From the NCBI GenBank assembly GCA_003993805.1, contig RSEF01000003.1:42228590-42292589 (forward strand): DNA of 64,000 nucleotides, written 5' to 3'. Of the stretch, positions 44,001-55,994 are shown in pieces. Every line of letters begins with the position of its first letter. Positions within the stretch are counted from its first letter, which is position 1. The translations under genes were made by a program, and so were the position numbers. The notes beneath the pieces are model-generated. The model was not told where the DNA came from and did no database searches. It saw only the letters and a list, made by a program, of their open reading frames with translations. Source of the DNA: Himantopus leucocephalus. Its lineage: Eukaryota; Chordata; Aves; Charadriiformes; Recurvirostridae.

Positions 44001-45200
44001 ACAATGGGGGAGAGTTGGGGCTTTGAAGGAAGATCTGGGGCTCATCTCACTTGGTGAGAAAACTGGGGTGTATAGCAGGTGAACTGAGGGAAGGAGGTGA
44101 TCCTGAGATGGATAAGTTACAAGCTCTGTCTCAGAGAAGGAACCTTTTCACTTCTTCTTGCCCTCCCCACACCACTGGCCCTGCTGTGGGGCTTCTCCCT
44201 CAAGGAGATCTACAGCACAGATGCGATCTCCCTCAAGAAGGCCACCACAGCCTTGTGCCAGCCTCTGCAGCAGCCAAGAAGCAAAAGCAGCTACAGCTGA
44301 GGTCAGTCCTGCCTGTGGCATCTGTGTCAAGCCCAGCTGCTCAGTCGGGGCCTTGCTCCTCTCTCTTGCCAGGCTGGTAGCCTACAGCCAAACACCCCTC
44401 GATTTGGAAATTGGCACTCTCCACCTGCCTCCAGCACATGACCGTGTCCCAGTTTTGGATTACCCCCGTGAGTCACGTTTTTTCCACCGCCCTCTTCCAG
44501 GTTTCCCTCCCCAGCAGAGCAGCAGCACGAGGACAAGGATAGAACAAACAGCCATCACTGTCTGGCTCTGACCCCGATGAGCAGCAGGCTCTGGGGAAGC
44601 TGGGTTGCGGACCAAGCGGCTGAGCAATGGTTATCTCTATGCAGGATTCAGGTGTCACGGGCCTCGGGGGAAAGCCAGTTCTTCCGGCACCCCGAGACAG
44701 CAGAGGGCAAGGTTACTCCTCCCTGGGGCTGCCTGCCTCTGGCCTCAGCCCTGTAGTGGGTTCCCCATGTTCTCCCACTGAACTGAGTCACCGGTCACCT
44801 GTCTGTCTAGTGTAAAGCTGGCCGTGCCAGCTGGAGACCAGCCAGGTGGCAACCATAAAGACAAACAGGCACAGGGCTTAGGCAGGAGCGTCGGTCCTCC
44901 TTGTAAATGTACGTACATGGGCGTATGCAAAAGCTCAACCTGAAGGTCTCGGGGTCCTGCCTCCGCTTGGACCCCAGCGAGCACCTCCCTCCCCCTGCCT
45001 GCCCATTCCAGGCATACGGATACCTTCTGCAGCCTAAGGAAACAGCTCTGCATGGGGTGCTACGCGGGAGGCAAATTCCACCGCTGAGGTCAAATTCCTC
45101 AAGCAAGGAATCTGGAAGTCCTTCAATACTGGATAAAGATTGCAAAATAACAGAGCTTGCAGTCCCCTCAGCAGAACCGAGTATTAACAAGCAGAGCTGC
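41001..45200. other. Intergenic DNA, no gene recognised
   Basis: Open frames up to 137 codons (e.g. 44158-44571) overlap each other on both strands without family motifs. A CTCF-like core (CAGCAGAGGGCA, 44697-44708) is present. The segment 44100-45060 is relatively GC-rich. Confidence 0.6.
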
Positions 45201-46300
45201 TTTCTGCTCTGGCGGTCTTGGTCAGTCGATTGTGTGAAATGCGGATGACAGTGATAAATTATCGCGAATGCTTAGTAACGCTCCTTGACCAAAATGAAGT
45301 TACTACCAAAGTGATTTCTTAGAATGACTTCTTTGCTTGCTCTTCCCGAACTATTAAATTACAAGTCTGTGATTAATTACTACAACAACTGCACAGCAAA
45401 CTTAAAATTGTCGCCTAAGAACAAAAGGTCCTTTAGATAGGGGATGTTTACTTTCAGCTGAAAGGGCACATGCTCAAATTTGGTCAAGTGTACCTTACTT
45501 GCATTTTAATTATTCAAGTCAAAAATAGCAGCGGGCTGCACGGCGAAAGAGAAAGGTGAAAATGTCATTGGATAAAACCTCCGACTATTTCTCACAACTG
45601 GCACTAACAAATGGTTTCCGGAAGCTAGAGGTCACTGCGCACAGTCCTGCAGCTTTCAGGCATTAACCTGGAGTTATTGTATGTAGCTGGAATTCCTAAA
45701 GCAAGGTCAGATAGTTTATCCCAAATGTTAGCAAATTCCAACAACTAATCTAACCCAGACGCTTTCACTCCCTCCAGTGGGATGCTTCGGAAGCAAAGGA
45801 GGAGTGGTTTTGAACAGGGCTTCCTCAGTGCATGCAAACAGCAATCACGCTGCAGATGGGCTTTTTGCTTCACCCAGATCTGACTGTAACTGCTGTGACC
45901 CTCCCCCAAAAGGTATTAAGCCTGATCTACATAGGTGTATAATTTTTTAATGCATAGGGCAGCGGGAGACACTAGCTACTCTGTCACCTAAGTGTTTTTG
46001 GAAGAGGAAAAAGAGCTATTCAGCATTAAAGATTCAGGAATGTCTGTTGACATATTAAGGAAACAACCTCGGGGGACAGCTGACACGGCTCCAAGAAGCA
46101 TTACCAAGGGAACAGTGACGCAAATGTCTTCCATTTTTACAGGCTGGCAGCTCGCCAGGTTCCCTCGCCTGATGGCTGATGTAATGCTAATCCCTATCTG
46201 GGTTAGCGCTCAGATATCAACCACAGCAGCTCACTCTGCTGCAATCAATATAGCACACTTTTTATAGAAGAGCGTATAAAAAAAATTCTGCTCTAATCTA
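45201..46300. other. Candidate conserved noncoding / enhancer-like segment
   Basis: Balanced composition with many homeodomain-type TAAT cores (e.g. GTGATTAATTAC, 45370-45381) and the inverted K50-homeodomain pair at 46186-46207. No coding capacity is evident. Conservation is inferred from appearance only. Confidence 0.3.
46186..46207. promoter_or_regulatory. Inverted OTX/CRX/PITX-type sites
   Basis: GCTAATCC and, six bases later, GGGTTAGC, an inverted copy with one mismatch. TAATCC is the core recognised by K50 homeodomain proteins such as OTX, CRX and PITX. Binding is inferred. Confidence 0.35.
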
Positions 46301-49300
46301 CTAGGAATATGTACAGTAGAGTAATAGCAGGGGAAATCTAATGGCTAGCCTGGAGCTCACCCAGCGTGTGCTTTTGCAAGCGTGCACGTGTGTGCGCAGG
46401 CTTGTACACAAACCCATCTACACCTCGAATAATGGCAAGTCCAGGCGAGGGCCACACATTGAGAAAGGGCTGGCTGTTCATCACGTACAAGAAGAGCCTT
46501 CCAATTCCTTTACTAAGTGATGTAGCAGCAGAAGAAAACAAGCAAAATGGGACTGGAAAATAAAATGGGCTATCAGTTATAGCATGGAATAAAATGGGGT
46601 TTTATGTAATTATGACAACATTTTGTACTTCTGTGAGTACCAGAGGGCTCTGTGGGGATTAACGAAGCCTCACAGCAGCTCTACAGGGTAGACAGCACGG
46701 AGGCAGAGTGAAGGACTCACAGCAAGTCCCTAGCAGTCAAAACCCATCAGCCCCACAGCCAGTGTGTCAATTCCACAGTGGACACCAACCCCAGTACCTT
46801 AAGACACGACACGAGCAGGAGAGGAATCCAGGGATCCTGAATTACTATGTAATTATCTGAGCCGTAATTTGGCTTGCTCATAAGAGAGGAACTTTGAAAA
46901 CCTGAGTAACCTCCAGTAAATATAGTCTTGGCTTTACAACTTCTACCCTGGAAAGCCCTTCCAGTGCTTAACTGCACCCTAAAACCAGTCTACAGCACTG
47001 GTTTGCTCATAAGTGGATCATCACCCTACCTCCTGTAAGCGACAACCCCACACCAGTTTAATTCACAGGATATTGGTGTCATAACTGTGAAAGTTTCTAT
47101 GTTCTTGCACCAGATAAAATTTTGAGATAAACTCTGTGGGTAAAAAAGTAGATGAATTCCAGCCTGTATCCAACACCTAGTGTGATGAGGACCTTTGCAG
47201 GCCAATGCATTTTTTCCTTCTAGTCCTCCTTTATCAGATAAAATTTAAGGGGAATTTTAGGAAAACGGTACTTTAAAATAGAAGCTGATGTTCCAGTAAT
47301 ATTAGTCCTTGGGTTAACTCCTGGCAGATATGAGAAGAATATTAACCACATCATTCAGGGTTTCCAGAGGGGGTCAGCTACACAGAACAGCCTGGGAGCT
47401 GGGTTAGTATTTTGGGAAAATCCAGTTACACGGCCTGTGGAGATTAAAAAGGCAACAGTCTCAAACCCGTCCTTTCCCAGGCACGGCTCAAAGCAACCTT
47501 TCCACAGCAGTCATTGTCGATTTCACTGAGTAACTACCCCTACCTTTCACTGGAACTGAAAATAGAGGAAATAGGTGTCTGTCCACATTAGCTCATACCT
47601 ACTCCAGCAGCCACATGGCATAAAGCACCCCTGAGATGCTCACCAGCACCCAGCTGCAACCTCACCCGCCTGTCAGGCGTTTCCTTGCATTTCTGCCTCC
47701 CTTTTGCCAGGAGCTGCCATGGCACGATGCTGTTTTTGGCCGCCCCTCCCTCCTCTTGCTCTTCATTCCCTGCCAGCTGGGTCCTGGCCAGAGCAGCGGT
47801 AGCTGCGGGCAGGGCTGCCTGTGGGAGCGATGGGGGGCTGTGGTGTGCGGGGAGGGTTTTCCAGGTCCCTCCAGCAGGCAGAAAGGCTCAGAGAACAAAA
47901 GAGGGAAGGCAGGAGCGGGGCAGGAGGTACCCCAAAGGGCAGGACAGGTGCGGGGAGATGAAAGCGGGGAGAGGACAGCGTTTGGCCTCATAACTTCTTC
48001 CTTGATTTCTACACCTTCGGTCCCCAGAAGCCATGGCCCCTTCCATCCACCCACCTCGCAGAGGCACGCACTGCTGCCTGGCCCGACACCAGCTCCTGTG
48101 CCTTTAGTTTTTAAAAAGAATACACTTTAAGTGAGTGGATGGTCTTATTATAACAGCCTTATAAACCAGACCGGTTGAGAGCATTAATATAATTATATTA
48201 CCCCCATCTCTGATTTGTGAAGAGGTAAAATGTTGGATGACCAAAGAGCGTCCTTTCTCCAGCAAAGGACTTAAGTGGTTTTGCTCACATGAAAATAATG
48301 GAGGAAAGAGCTTATTTCCCTTTCAAAATAAGTAAGAAAGGGGCAAATAGCTTAAGTGAAGATACATTTTAGCATGCCATATACATGTCAGTGCTCTAGA
48401 CATGCCCTCCCTTTGCAGCACATACACACGTAACAGGGAGGGAGCTGTAGCCCCCGTCCTCCTCGCCAGCAGTCAAAGATGACCTCATGGAATTACGATG
48501 CAATCCCAATGTGAAAGGAAAATCCAAGTCCTTCCTATGCAATCCATAGGACATTTGCACAATTTTTAACATATGTGTTTATATTTCCTTAATATTTAAT
48601 GAAATGCTTAAGAAAAAACATGTTCTAAAAATGTTGATGTAATTACAGTTTGTTGTGCTTGAATTCTGAATGGAGAACAGTCTCCATTATTTTTTCCACA
48701 TGCTTATACTACATTATATTAAAAACATACTCTACTCAGTCAGACATGTGTTGTGTGCTTTATAAACACTTTACACAGTTGGAAACATTCATGTTTAGCA
48801 AAAATCCTACCGCCATCAAATGCAATGGGGAGAACCTTCTTTGCAGCAAATGGTCCGCGCTCTGATCATGGGAGGTGAACACCAGGGGTCATGTATGAAG
48901 GGCCCAGCCAAGGGGACCTATTCTGCATCTGCATGCAGCTCAGCCAGGCTCCTCAGGGCCCAGCAATGCTGAGCACAGGGCTCTCCTCTCCAAAGGACAA
49001 AAGACTCGAGTGAGAAGACTCCAGACAAGTTAATACTCTGGTCTAGGTGGAGTTTGTATTCTTGTATTTTAAAATGCAAGATACATATCAGTTAGCGTAA
49101 GTACCCTGCAAGGTTCATTGCCTTCCCAGCCTCTCTCACACCTATGGTGTGGTCCAGTAATCTCTGACAACCCAGCTAATGTGACTCGGGTGTTATCACA
49201 CAATCTGTCTTACTCTAATCACCCTACTTCATTGCCGTACTCCTAGAATTAGTCAGAGAACTCCAAAAAGATCATTATGGTATTTTGTTTTAAAATGTTC

Positions 49301-49941
49301 ATGCAAGGCTGATGTTCATAATCTCCAGTGACCAATTAGTAGAACTAGGTGGTTTTCGGGGCAAAATCCTTAGACGGATTCACAGGAGTGAGAAACTGTC
49401 ACCTTTTCATTCTCAGAACAAAGGTGGTCCTGTGTTTTCGGTGCAAGAATCATCCTCACCCAGGCCACTTCATGCAGCAGCTGGGGATTTCCACATTTTT
49501 CCTATGCATAAACAAAATAAATCTGGGGTGTGGATCAGTCTCCGGTTCCAAACCCTCTGATTCCTTTCCAAAGCGAAGGCCCCATCAGGTGTGAAATAGA
49601 CTCCACTTCCCAACTGGAATAACATGTGCGCTACGTGCAGAGCCAGAGTCAGTGGGTAGATGGATGGATTCATGCCCGTTGCATATTAATGGAAGGGTCA
49701 GAAAGAAAACATTAGCAACCAAGAGCATGTTATGGACCTTCCCTTTTTGATGTATCATCCTACACCACATAAATATACATTGGCAGCTTGTGAGAGGTAC
49801 AAGCCAGTTCTTATGCTTTAATGCCTGATGGCACCTTGATGTAACAGCAACATGGTTCGGCAACATGCAGGAAATACTGTTGACAGAAACAGGCATTTAG
49901 CAAAAAAACCCCAATAATTTCTTTGCCTGGGGAACGCTGAA
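46301..49941. other. Intergenic DNA, no gene recognised
   Basis: Contains a MIR-like relic (46650-46745) and a GC-rich stretch (47640-48110) with overlapping open frames on both strands, the longest 164 codons, none recognised. The remainder is AT-rich. Confidence 0.6.
46650..46745 (-). repeat. MIR/L3-type relic
   Basis: Read on the plus strand, CCTCACAGCAGCTCTACAGG, then CAGAGTGAAGGACTCACAGC and AAGTCCCTAGCAG follow the reverse complement of the MIR/L3 core order (CCTCACAACAACCCTGTG..., CAGAG..., AAGT..., CTAG). Diverged, so moderate confidence. Confidence 0.45.
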
Positions 49942-50115
49942 ATGGGAGAATTCTTTCCTGAATTCATGGGAATGCATTTCCTTTTATTTGTGATAGCAAC
50001 TGTGTGGCAGTTAATGACAGTTTTCCTCGTGGTTTTCGCATTATACTCTCTTTTTCGATATGTGGTTCCCTGTCCCAGATGCACACTGGTCAGAGGACAA
50101 GGCCAAGATCTGTGA
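49942..50115 (+). CDS. Candidate single-pass membrane micropeptide, 57 aa (hypothetical)
   Basis: The ORF starts at an ATG in good context (G at -3, G at +4) and runs 57 codons to TGA. Residues 12-38 are an uninterrupted hydrophobic stretch (HFLLFVIATVWQL..., ending ALYSLF), followed by RYVVPCPRC with a CPxC motif, then a basic tail. This resembles the layout of known vertebrate membrane micropeptides, but I recognise no family. T-rich DNA makes hydrophobic ORFs by chance, and no transcript evidence is available. Two in-frame ATGs follow at codons 9 and 11. A MIR relic lies about 0.7 kb downstream. Confidence 0.22.
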   Translation: MGEFFPEFMGMHFLLFVIATVWQLMTVFLVVFALYSLFRYVVPCPRCTLVRGQGQDL

Positions 50116-53084
50116 AGCCTCCCAGCAGCCCTGTGAAAAGCAGGACCTGTGCTCCCAGTCAGGTGATGTGATCATGGTCTGTGCAGGCTGCCCACTCCTT
50201 GAGCTCATGTCTTTCACTGTAGGGCAGTATCCATCTCCACACGTTCGGCTGGATGGACAACCACGATCCTCCATGTCTAACGTGAGGACCACAGATCACA
50301 AAAGTCCTATTCCTAAAGCTAGTGCAGAATCTGCTTTAGCCCAGAGCACTGAGATATGGGTTTCTTTTCACACTCCTGCACAAGCACAAATTAGCTAGAG
50401 AGGGACTCGCCTGTTCTATCACAATAAGCTTCACACAAAGGTAGAGGATCACTAACCCTGGTCTTAATGGCAACATCTGCCTCTGAAAGTATATTTCTTA
50501 CTGTGAAAGCACCCCTCAAGGAAAGCATTTACCCTTAAGCCTTAAAATGAAGACACAGCTTGCTGGAGAGCTGAGCTGAGACCTGGCCTGGTGAACATTG
50601 CCCAACAGTGTGTTTGAGGAAGCCAAAAAGAATGACACTTCTTTATCCTACCCATTAGGCAATCGTGCTCCATCCGACTGCGTGCGACTGCACTGCTGAG
50701 TCTCTGACCATCAGAGGAGCCATGCTCAGATCTGAGTAGCTGGAATCACTCCACCCCCGGGTCATTACGATATTCAATTATGGCTCCGTACTTAAGTGAC
50801 ACAATAGATATGGGAATTGAAAGCACAAAAACTCCTAACCTCTGATCCTGCCTCTACAACAGAATCCCTCAGTGGCTTTAGGCAAGGTACTTAACATCTC
50901 TGCCTCGGTTTTCCCATTTGCAGAAGGGGGTAATAATACTCAGCCACCTACTCCACAGGGGAGTCCTGAGGATTCATTACTTAATGTAAAGTGGCTAGAA
51001 GATGAAAACCTGCATGTAAGTGCCAAGCGTTATTACACTTACCCAGGTTTAGCTTCAATTTTTGAGACTTGCTTTCCTCTTTGAAATGAGGAAAAGTATT
51101 CCTTTTAGTCGACCAAGATTAGTGTTCTGCACTGCATTTCCTACAGAAGTGGGAAGGAGCCTTGGGAGTATGAGAGAAAAGGAGAAAAATGTGTCCCCTT
51201 GGATCCCAATCTACCTTTCACATCCTCTCAGGAAATTGTTTTGAAAGTGCCCGACACTTGGTGCAATATGCTGCAGTCACAAGGCAAAAATTTTACTCTT
51301 TCAAGAATGTTTTATGAGCCCCAGGAATAAATCCTCTCAAGCAGGGATGGTTAAGCATAATGTTGAGAGTCTGTGATTTTCCCCAGAGGTAGAGAAATCA
51401 TTCCAAGCTTCTCTTCAATTTGGTCATGAAACTTTAACAAGAAAATACCGAGGGCTGTTCTGGCACATCACTGGCATATGTACATTAAGACAAACCAAGG
51501 GGAGTGTTTTGATTGACCAACTTATTTCCTTCGATCTCAAATGAGTTAAAATGTTTGATTTAAAACAACAATTCTGGTATGGCAAACTACTTTCATGGCA
51601 ATGCAGCCAACATTATGCTTGGTCAGCATCTTTAAACAGACCAGCATAACTGTGTTTGACAATATGACAGTGATGGAGAGCAGGGGAACTGGTCATCCTA
51701 ACACGAGCTGCGCTGAGACTACAATCTGCAATAAACAAGTGCAGCAAACAAAAGGACCAATTCAGTATTCGCAAATGCTAAGATTATTGGAAACAAAGGA
51801 AATAATTTTGTCACCCCAGAAAAAAAAAAAATGGCCTTTTATGGTTGTTCTGAAAAAGCCCCCTGCCATGGACTGCTGCCACTCCTAAGAATTCAGAGCA
51901 GGCAGCTAATGCACATGGCTCTGCTTCCAACTTCATTAATATAAGATTTTGGCACTGCAGGAGCACCTCCTTGTGCATACTGGATCCAGATCTGGCCTAA
52001 GCACACAATTATGTTTCTGTTGAATTAGTCAGAGCACACGATGTGGTATTTATGCCAGTTTTATGCTGACTGGAGGACAGACATTACCTGATTCGGTACA
52101 GCGTCTGCCAGAATTTGTCAAACATAACTGAACCAACACAGTAAGTTTGTGCTTGTTCAGTGTTTGGCAGCACGTGGCTGTGATGTCCTGGTCCAGCACA
52201 GGGCACTTTTTATGCCAGATTTTCTATTTGATGAAACCGTGATTTAAGATGTACAGTGCAGTTACATGCCTTGCTTATGTTAAGTAAGCTGCCCTGCCCC
52301 TCTACTGTAAGGTGTTGTTTAATCCCCGTGTGCATAACAGGGATTATATAATTCCAGAGAAAAGGCTCTCCTTTGATGTTTACTCCAGGGCTTCAGGTTT
52401 CTTAGTGATGCAGTAATTGCCAGGTCCATCTGCCTCCTGAATGTAAAATGTTTACATCTCACTTCAATAAGTAAATAAAAGGCACCAAGTTAATATGAGC
52501 AAAGCATGGAAAGAAAAGGAGTGTCAGATCAGAAGAGAAATCTACTATCCACTCCTGCTTTGCTGACTTCCCACTGAGTGGGGTGTCGAGCCAAGCCACC
52601 CTGCACTCTGAGTTGCTCCACTTTCAACAAATATTGGTCAAATCCTGCAGGATCAGAGCCAGCTTTGGGATTTTGAGACGTGCTGGCAAGAGGATTCTGC
52701 TGGGATCCTCCCGTCTTCATCATCCCTCCCAAGCAGAACAGAGTCATTTGCAGCGAAGTGGGTGGGGAGGGTTCAGAAATCTTTGAGCCCCAACAGCTTG
52801 CCCGGGCAACATAGAGGCCAGCCACATTTACACTGGGGATGTCAGCATCTCAGCTATTTTCTAGAAACAATTCCATCTGAAGGGAACAGTCCTTCAGACA
52901 AAGCCTTGTGACACATCCGGGTGATTTTTAGGCTGTTTTCTCTTCCTTTTCTCCTAATTACTTAGTCATGGAACCCAGAATAATCAGCCATAAGTGGTCA
53001 AAAGAGCCACAGAAACAAAATGCCTCTTGGGACATTGCAACACAATACAACTAGTAAAAAGAAACTGCATTAACCTAAGAACAG
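50116..53084. other. Intergenic DNA, no gene recognised
   Basis: Contains the MIR/L3 relic at 50832-51039. The other open frames, up to 112 codons, lack motifs. Confidence 0.6.
50832..51039 (+). repeat. MIR/L3-type ancient SINE/LINE relic
   Basis: The segment carries the recognisable order of MIR/L3-type elements: TTTAGGCAAGGTACTTAAC, CTCTGCCTCGGTTTTCCCAT, TTGCAGAAGGGGGTAATAAT, GAGGATTCATTACTTAATG, TAAAGTGGCTAGAAGATGA and finally TAAGTGCCAAGCGTTATTAC. The match to the remembered consensus is long and collinear. Exact subfamily (MIR, MIR3 or L3) cannot be decided by eye. Confidence 0.8.
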
Positions 53085-53570
53085 TGTGAGTCTCTTTATT
53101 TCACCTGCTTTCTCCCATGTCTCTATCTTATTTTTCCTCCTTCCACCTCTGCTTTTTTCTGTCTTCTTCATGTCATTTTCTCCTATCTTAGTTTGCATTC
53201 CCTCTTCTGAAAATACTTTTCTTCTTTTGCTCATTATGTCACTGCTTTTCACAGTGGTTTTACCTACTTCTCTCTTTTTTCCCTGGTCATTCCTATTCAT
53301 TCGTGGCCACCATCCTCCTCAGTTTCTTTGCTCTGGCTGGTCACTTCTCCCTTGATCTTCTCTCCACCCTAGTTCTCCCTGTCCAATGTTTTCTCTTCTT
53401 TAATCTTTGCCTCCTGAGGAAATTAAGTTCTCTCACCCTGACTCTTACACCTTCTTATTCCCCGTTCTTGCAGTCCTTCCCTTCCTTACACTGTGGGTTA
53501 TTCTCATTCCCTCGCACCTCACTGCCCTGCAAACCTTCTGTATCCTTACCCATTAGCTACCCAGGTTAAA
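53085..53570. other. Pyrimidine-rich tract
   Basis: The plus strand is C/T-rich over about 0.5 kb. The open frames here encode mostly F, L, S and P because of the bias and are not considered genes. Confidence 0.65.
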
Positions 53571-55559
53571 TGTCTTTCACAAGCAGCGGATGTCACTACA
53601 GCCACAGGAGCCACAGTCATGGGAGCGATGTTTACAGAGACAAGAGTGGGCTGAAAAGAAGCTCCACTTGTGCACAAGGTAGTTCGTGGGGAGGCCATTA
53701 GTTGGGCTTATCAAAGGGTGGGTCAGCAGGCAGGAAAATTCCAAGTTTATCTTTTTCTTCTGTGGACAGCTATGCCTGTTTTGTCACTGTTACTAATCCT
53801 CTCCTGCTTTCCCAAAAAGCGTTGTTGGTGCGTCACAGACGAAAGGCTGCTGGTTGCCCCTTCCCTTGCCCCTCTTGGAGGTGGGGATGGTTGCTGTGGT
53901 CAAAGGCATGCAGCAGCAGAGCCAGATCCCCTCTTCCACTTATTCTGGTATGCAGCTTGGAGCCGAGTCAGCTCTTTGGATGAGATGCTCTTTCCTGTGG
54001 CTGGAAGTTGCATCAGAAGTTCACCGCAGAGGACAGCTGAGCCGCCAGGCAGCAGCCAGCCAGTGCCTGGCAGGGTGCTTTCGCACTCCTTTCATGGGCT
54101 TTTTACCCAGGTAGCTCCCTGCCGCGCTGTGAGCTGCTCCACGGAAAGGACAGCCATGCACAGCCCGAGTGCTGGAGTTAGTCACTGGCCATATAGAAAT
54201 CGTGCACAATGTGCTTTTAAGTTGCTGTGATGAATCCCCTCTGCTCATGGCCAGCCTCCACGCCAAATTCTCTCTTCACAGCAAAAAAGTCTAGAAACTA
54301 CCCGGACTAACTCCTTCCCAAGGGCACCATCACTAAGTCAACAAAGTTGTGGCATAAATGCATGCGTCCCATTGTTAGGGGTGGGAAAGCCAAAACTGAC
54401 GGGGGTTTGTCAGGAACACCCACAAAGATCCCTAGACACAGAGCAACCGAGTTTAAAGCTCCAAAGGCCAGCGTATTGCAACAGCAGGAGCCAAGCACAG
54501 TCAAGCAACAGATGAACATTTGCTTTTCTGCTTCATATCCTTCCCAGTCCTTTCTTTAAGAAAGGTAGAGGATTAATATTTTTGGATGCAGAGCCTGAGT
54601 TCACACAAACACGTATGAAACTGGCAAACAATACCCCCATTAAATGCATGGAGAAGCTCAGAGACTGGAACAACTCACCTCCAAGAGCTTCACCCAAGTC
54701 CCACAGGAAGGTTACAGTGGAGCCAGAAATAGAGCCCAGACCTGCTGACTCCGAGCCCTGGGCCCTAACAAAAACACCGACTTCCCTCCACCATCCCTCT
54801 CTTCATACACTACATTGACCAGACTGAAAAAGGCATTCAAAATAAATAAAACCCGCTTCTCGTGCCAAGTTTTAAAAAACATTTTCTTGTCATGGCTGGT
54901 TGTTTTTCTCCCGCTAGACATTAGGCAGTCTCCACTGGGGGAGACAGCTCTCCTTTCTTCTCCAGGAAACACAGTTGTCTCCCACATGTTGCACTCAATG
55001 TAGCTCAAACAAATGTTTTAGGAAATTCCCCCTAATTCGGTGAAATTGTTAGCTTGGCAGTGGCGTGCTGGAAACAGGACTGAAAGATTGCCTTGGATTT
55101 TTTTTTTTTATTTTTCCTTTTTAAAGTGTACAGGAGAGCTCAAGCTTCAGACGGGCTGCTGAGGAAGACAGAAACTCATGTTACATATAAAAGATTTGGC
55201 AGGCCTGAACACAGAAATTTCCAGAAGTGTTTGCGTGGCAACAGCTCTGTGCCAATCCACATTTTTTAGCTATTCTGGCTGGATGCCCGGCCGACAAGAA
55301 AGTCTTGTATCTCCACGCAGTTCACTGGCTTCCCTGAGGAGTTTCCATACTGCATGGCAACATGGGATAATCTCATTTGCGCGCCAGAAAAACTCCTGCT
55401 ACTTACACTGTTACTAAATACCAGATGTGCTTAATAAAGAGTAAGTGGAGCCAAACCTAGGGTAATCACATAACCTATCATTAACATTTTCTAAAAACAA
55501 AAAAATGCCATTGGAACAGCAGATTACTGTTTTGCTTTGTTTGCTTTACGCCCTGTTAC
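53571..55559. other. Intergenic DNA with one MIR relic
   Basis: An open frame at 53670-54230 (186 codons) shows no recognised domain and is covered by overlapping frames on both strands. The MIR/L3 relic at 54630-54770 is the only identified element. Confidence 0.6.
54630..54770 (-). repeat. MIR/L3-type ancient SINE/LINE relic
   Basis: On the minus strand the order GGGCTCTATTTCTGGCTCCA, ACCTTCCTGTGGGACTTGGG, TGAAGCTCTTGGAGGTGAG and CATTTAATGGGGGTATTG follows the MIR pattern (TGGCTC..., TGTGTGACCTTGGGCAAGT..., CATCTGTAAAATGGGG). Truncated and diverged. Confidence 0.72.
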
Positions 55560-55624
55560 GGGAACCCCTGGGGTGCTGGGAAGGGAGCGCGGCAGGAGCA
55601 GACAGCTCTGGCACGGCCGATGAC

Positions 55625-55636
55625 ATTGTTTACAAT
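55625..55636. promoter_or_regulatory. SOX-type inverted repeat ATTGTTTACAAT
   Basis: ATTGT and ACAAT face each other with a 2-bp spacer, the layout of a dimeric SOX site; the GTTTAC inside also fits a forkhead core. It lies within the orphan CpG-rich segment. Confidence 0.35.
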
Positions 55637-55974
55637 CACACCCCTGCACATCTGAAACATGTGTGAGAAAGTAAAGGCTAAGCAGATTTCCCCTGCGCTG
55701 GAGAGGGAGGGGAGGATTGCAGCAGGAAGTCTACGCCACCGAGAAAGTGCTGGAGTCCTGTTTCTTCATCCCGGGGAGGTGGCCGGGGAGGAGCGGGGGG
55801 ATGCGGCAGCAGCAGCGGCGTGAGTGTGGTCCCTCACGACGTGCACATCCCCAAGTCCCCGGTGCACGGGAATGTGGGAGCGGGCCTTGTTCCTTGAAAT
55901 TTAACGACGGCCCAAATCCTCCAAGCCCATTTAAAACATGCTTTTTGTGTGAGTCAAGGGGCCAGTCACCGCAC

Positions 55975-55994
55975 AAAATGTGCGCGCACATTTT
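55975..55994. promoter_or_regulatory. Perfect 20-bp palindrome
   Basis: AAAATGTGCGCGCACATTTT reads identically on both strands, with a TGCGCGCA centre. About 40 bp on is CACATGTG, an E-box palindrome (56018-56025). It is probably a homodimer-type binding site; the factor is unknown. Confidence 0.5.

Noticed and set aside
53086..53569. Plus-strand ORFs with hydrophobic F/L/S-rich translations
   Set aside because: The composition follows directly from the pyrimidine tract. No charged flanks or signal features suggest a real membrane protein.
53670..54230. 186-codon plus-strand ORF
   Set aside because: Three overlapping frames on the same strand plus one on the other are also open, and no domain is recognised.
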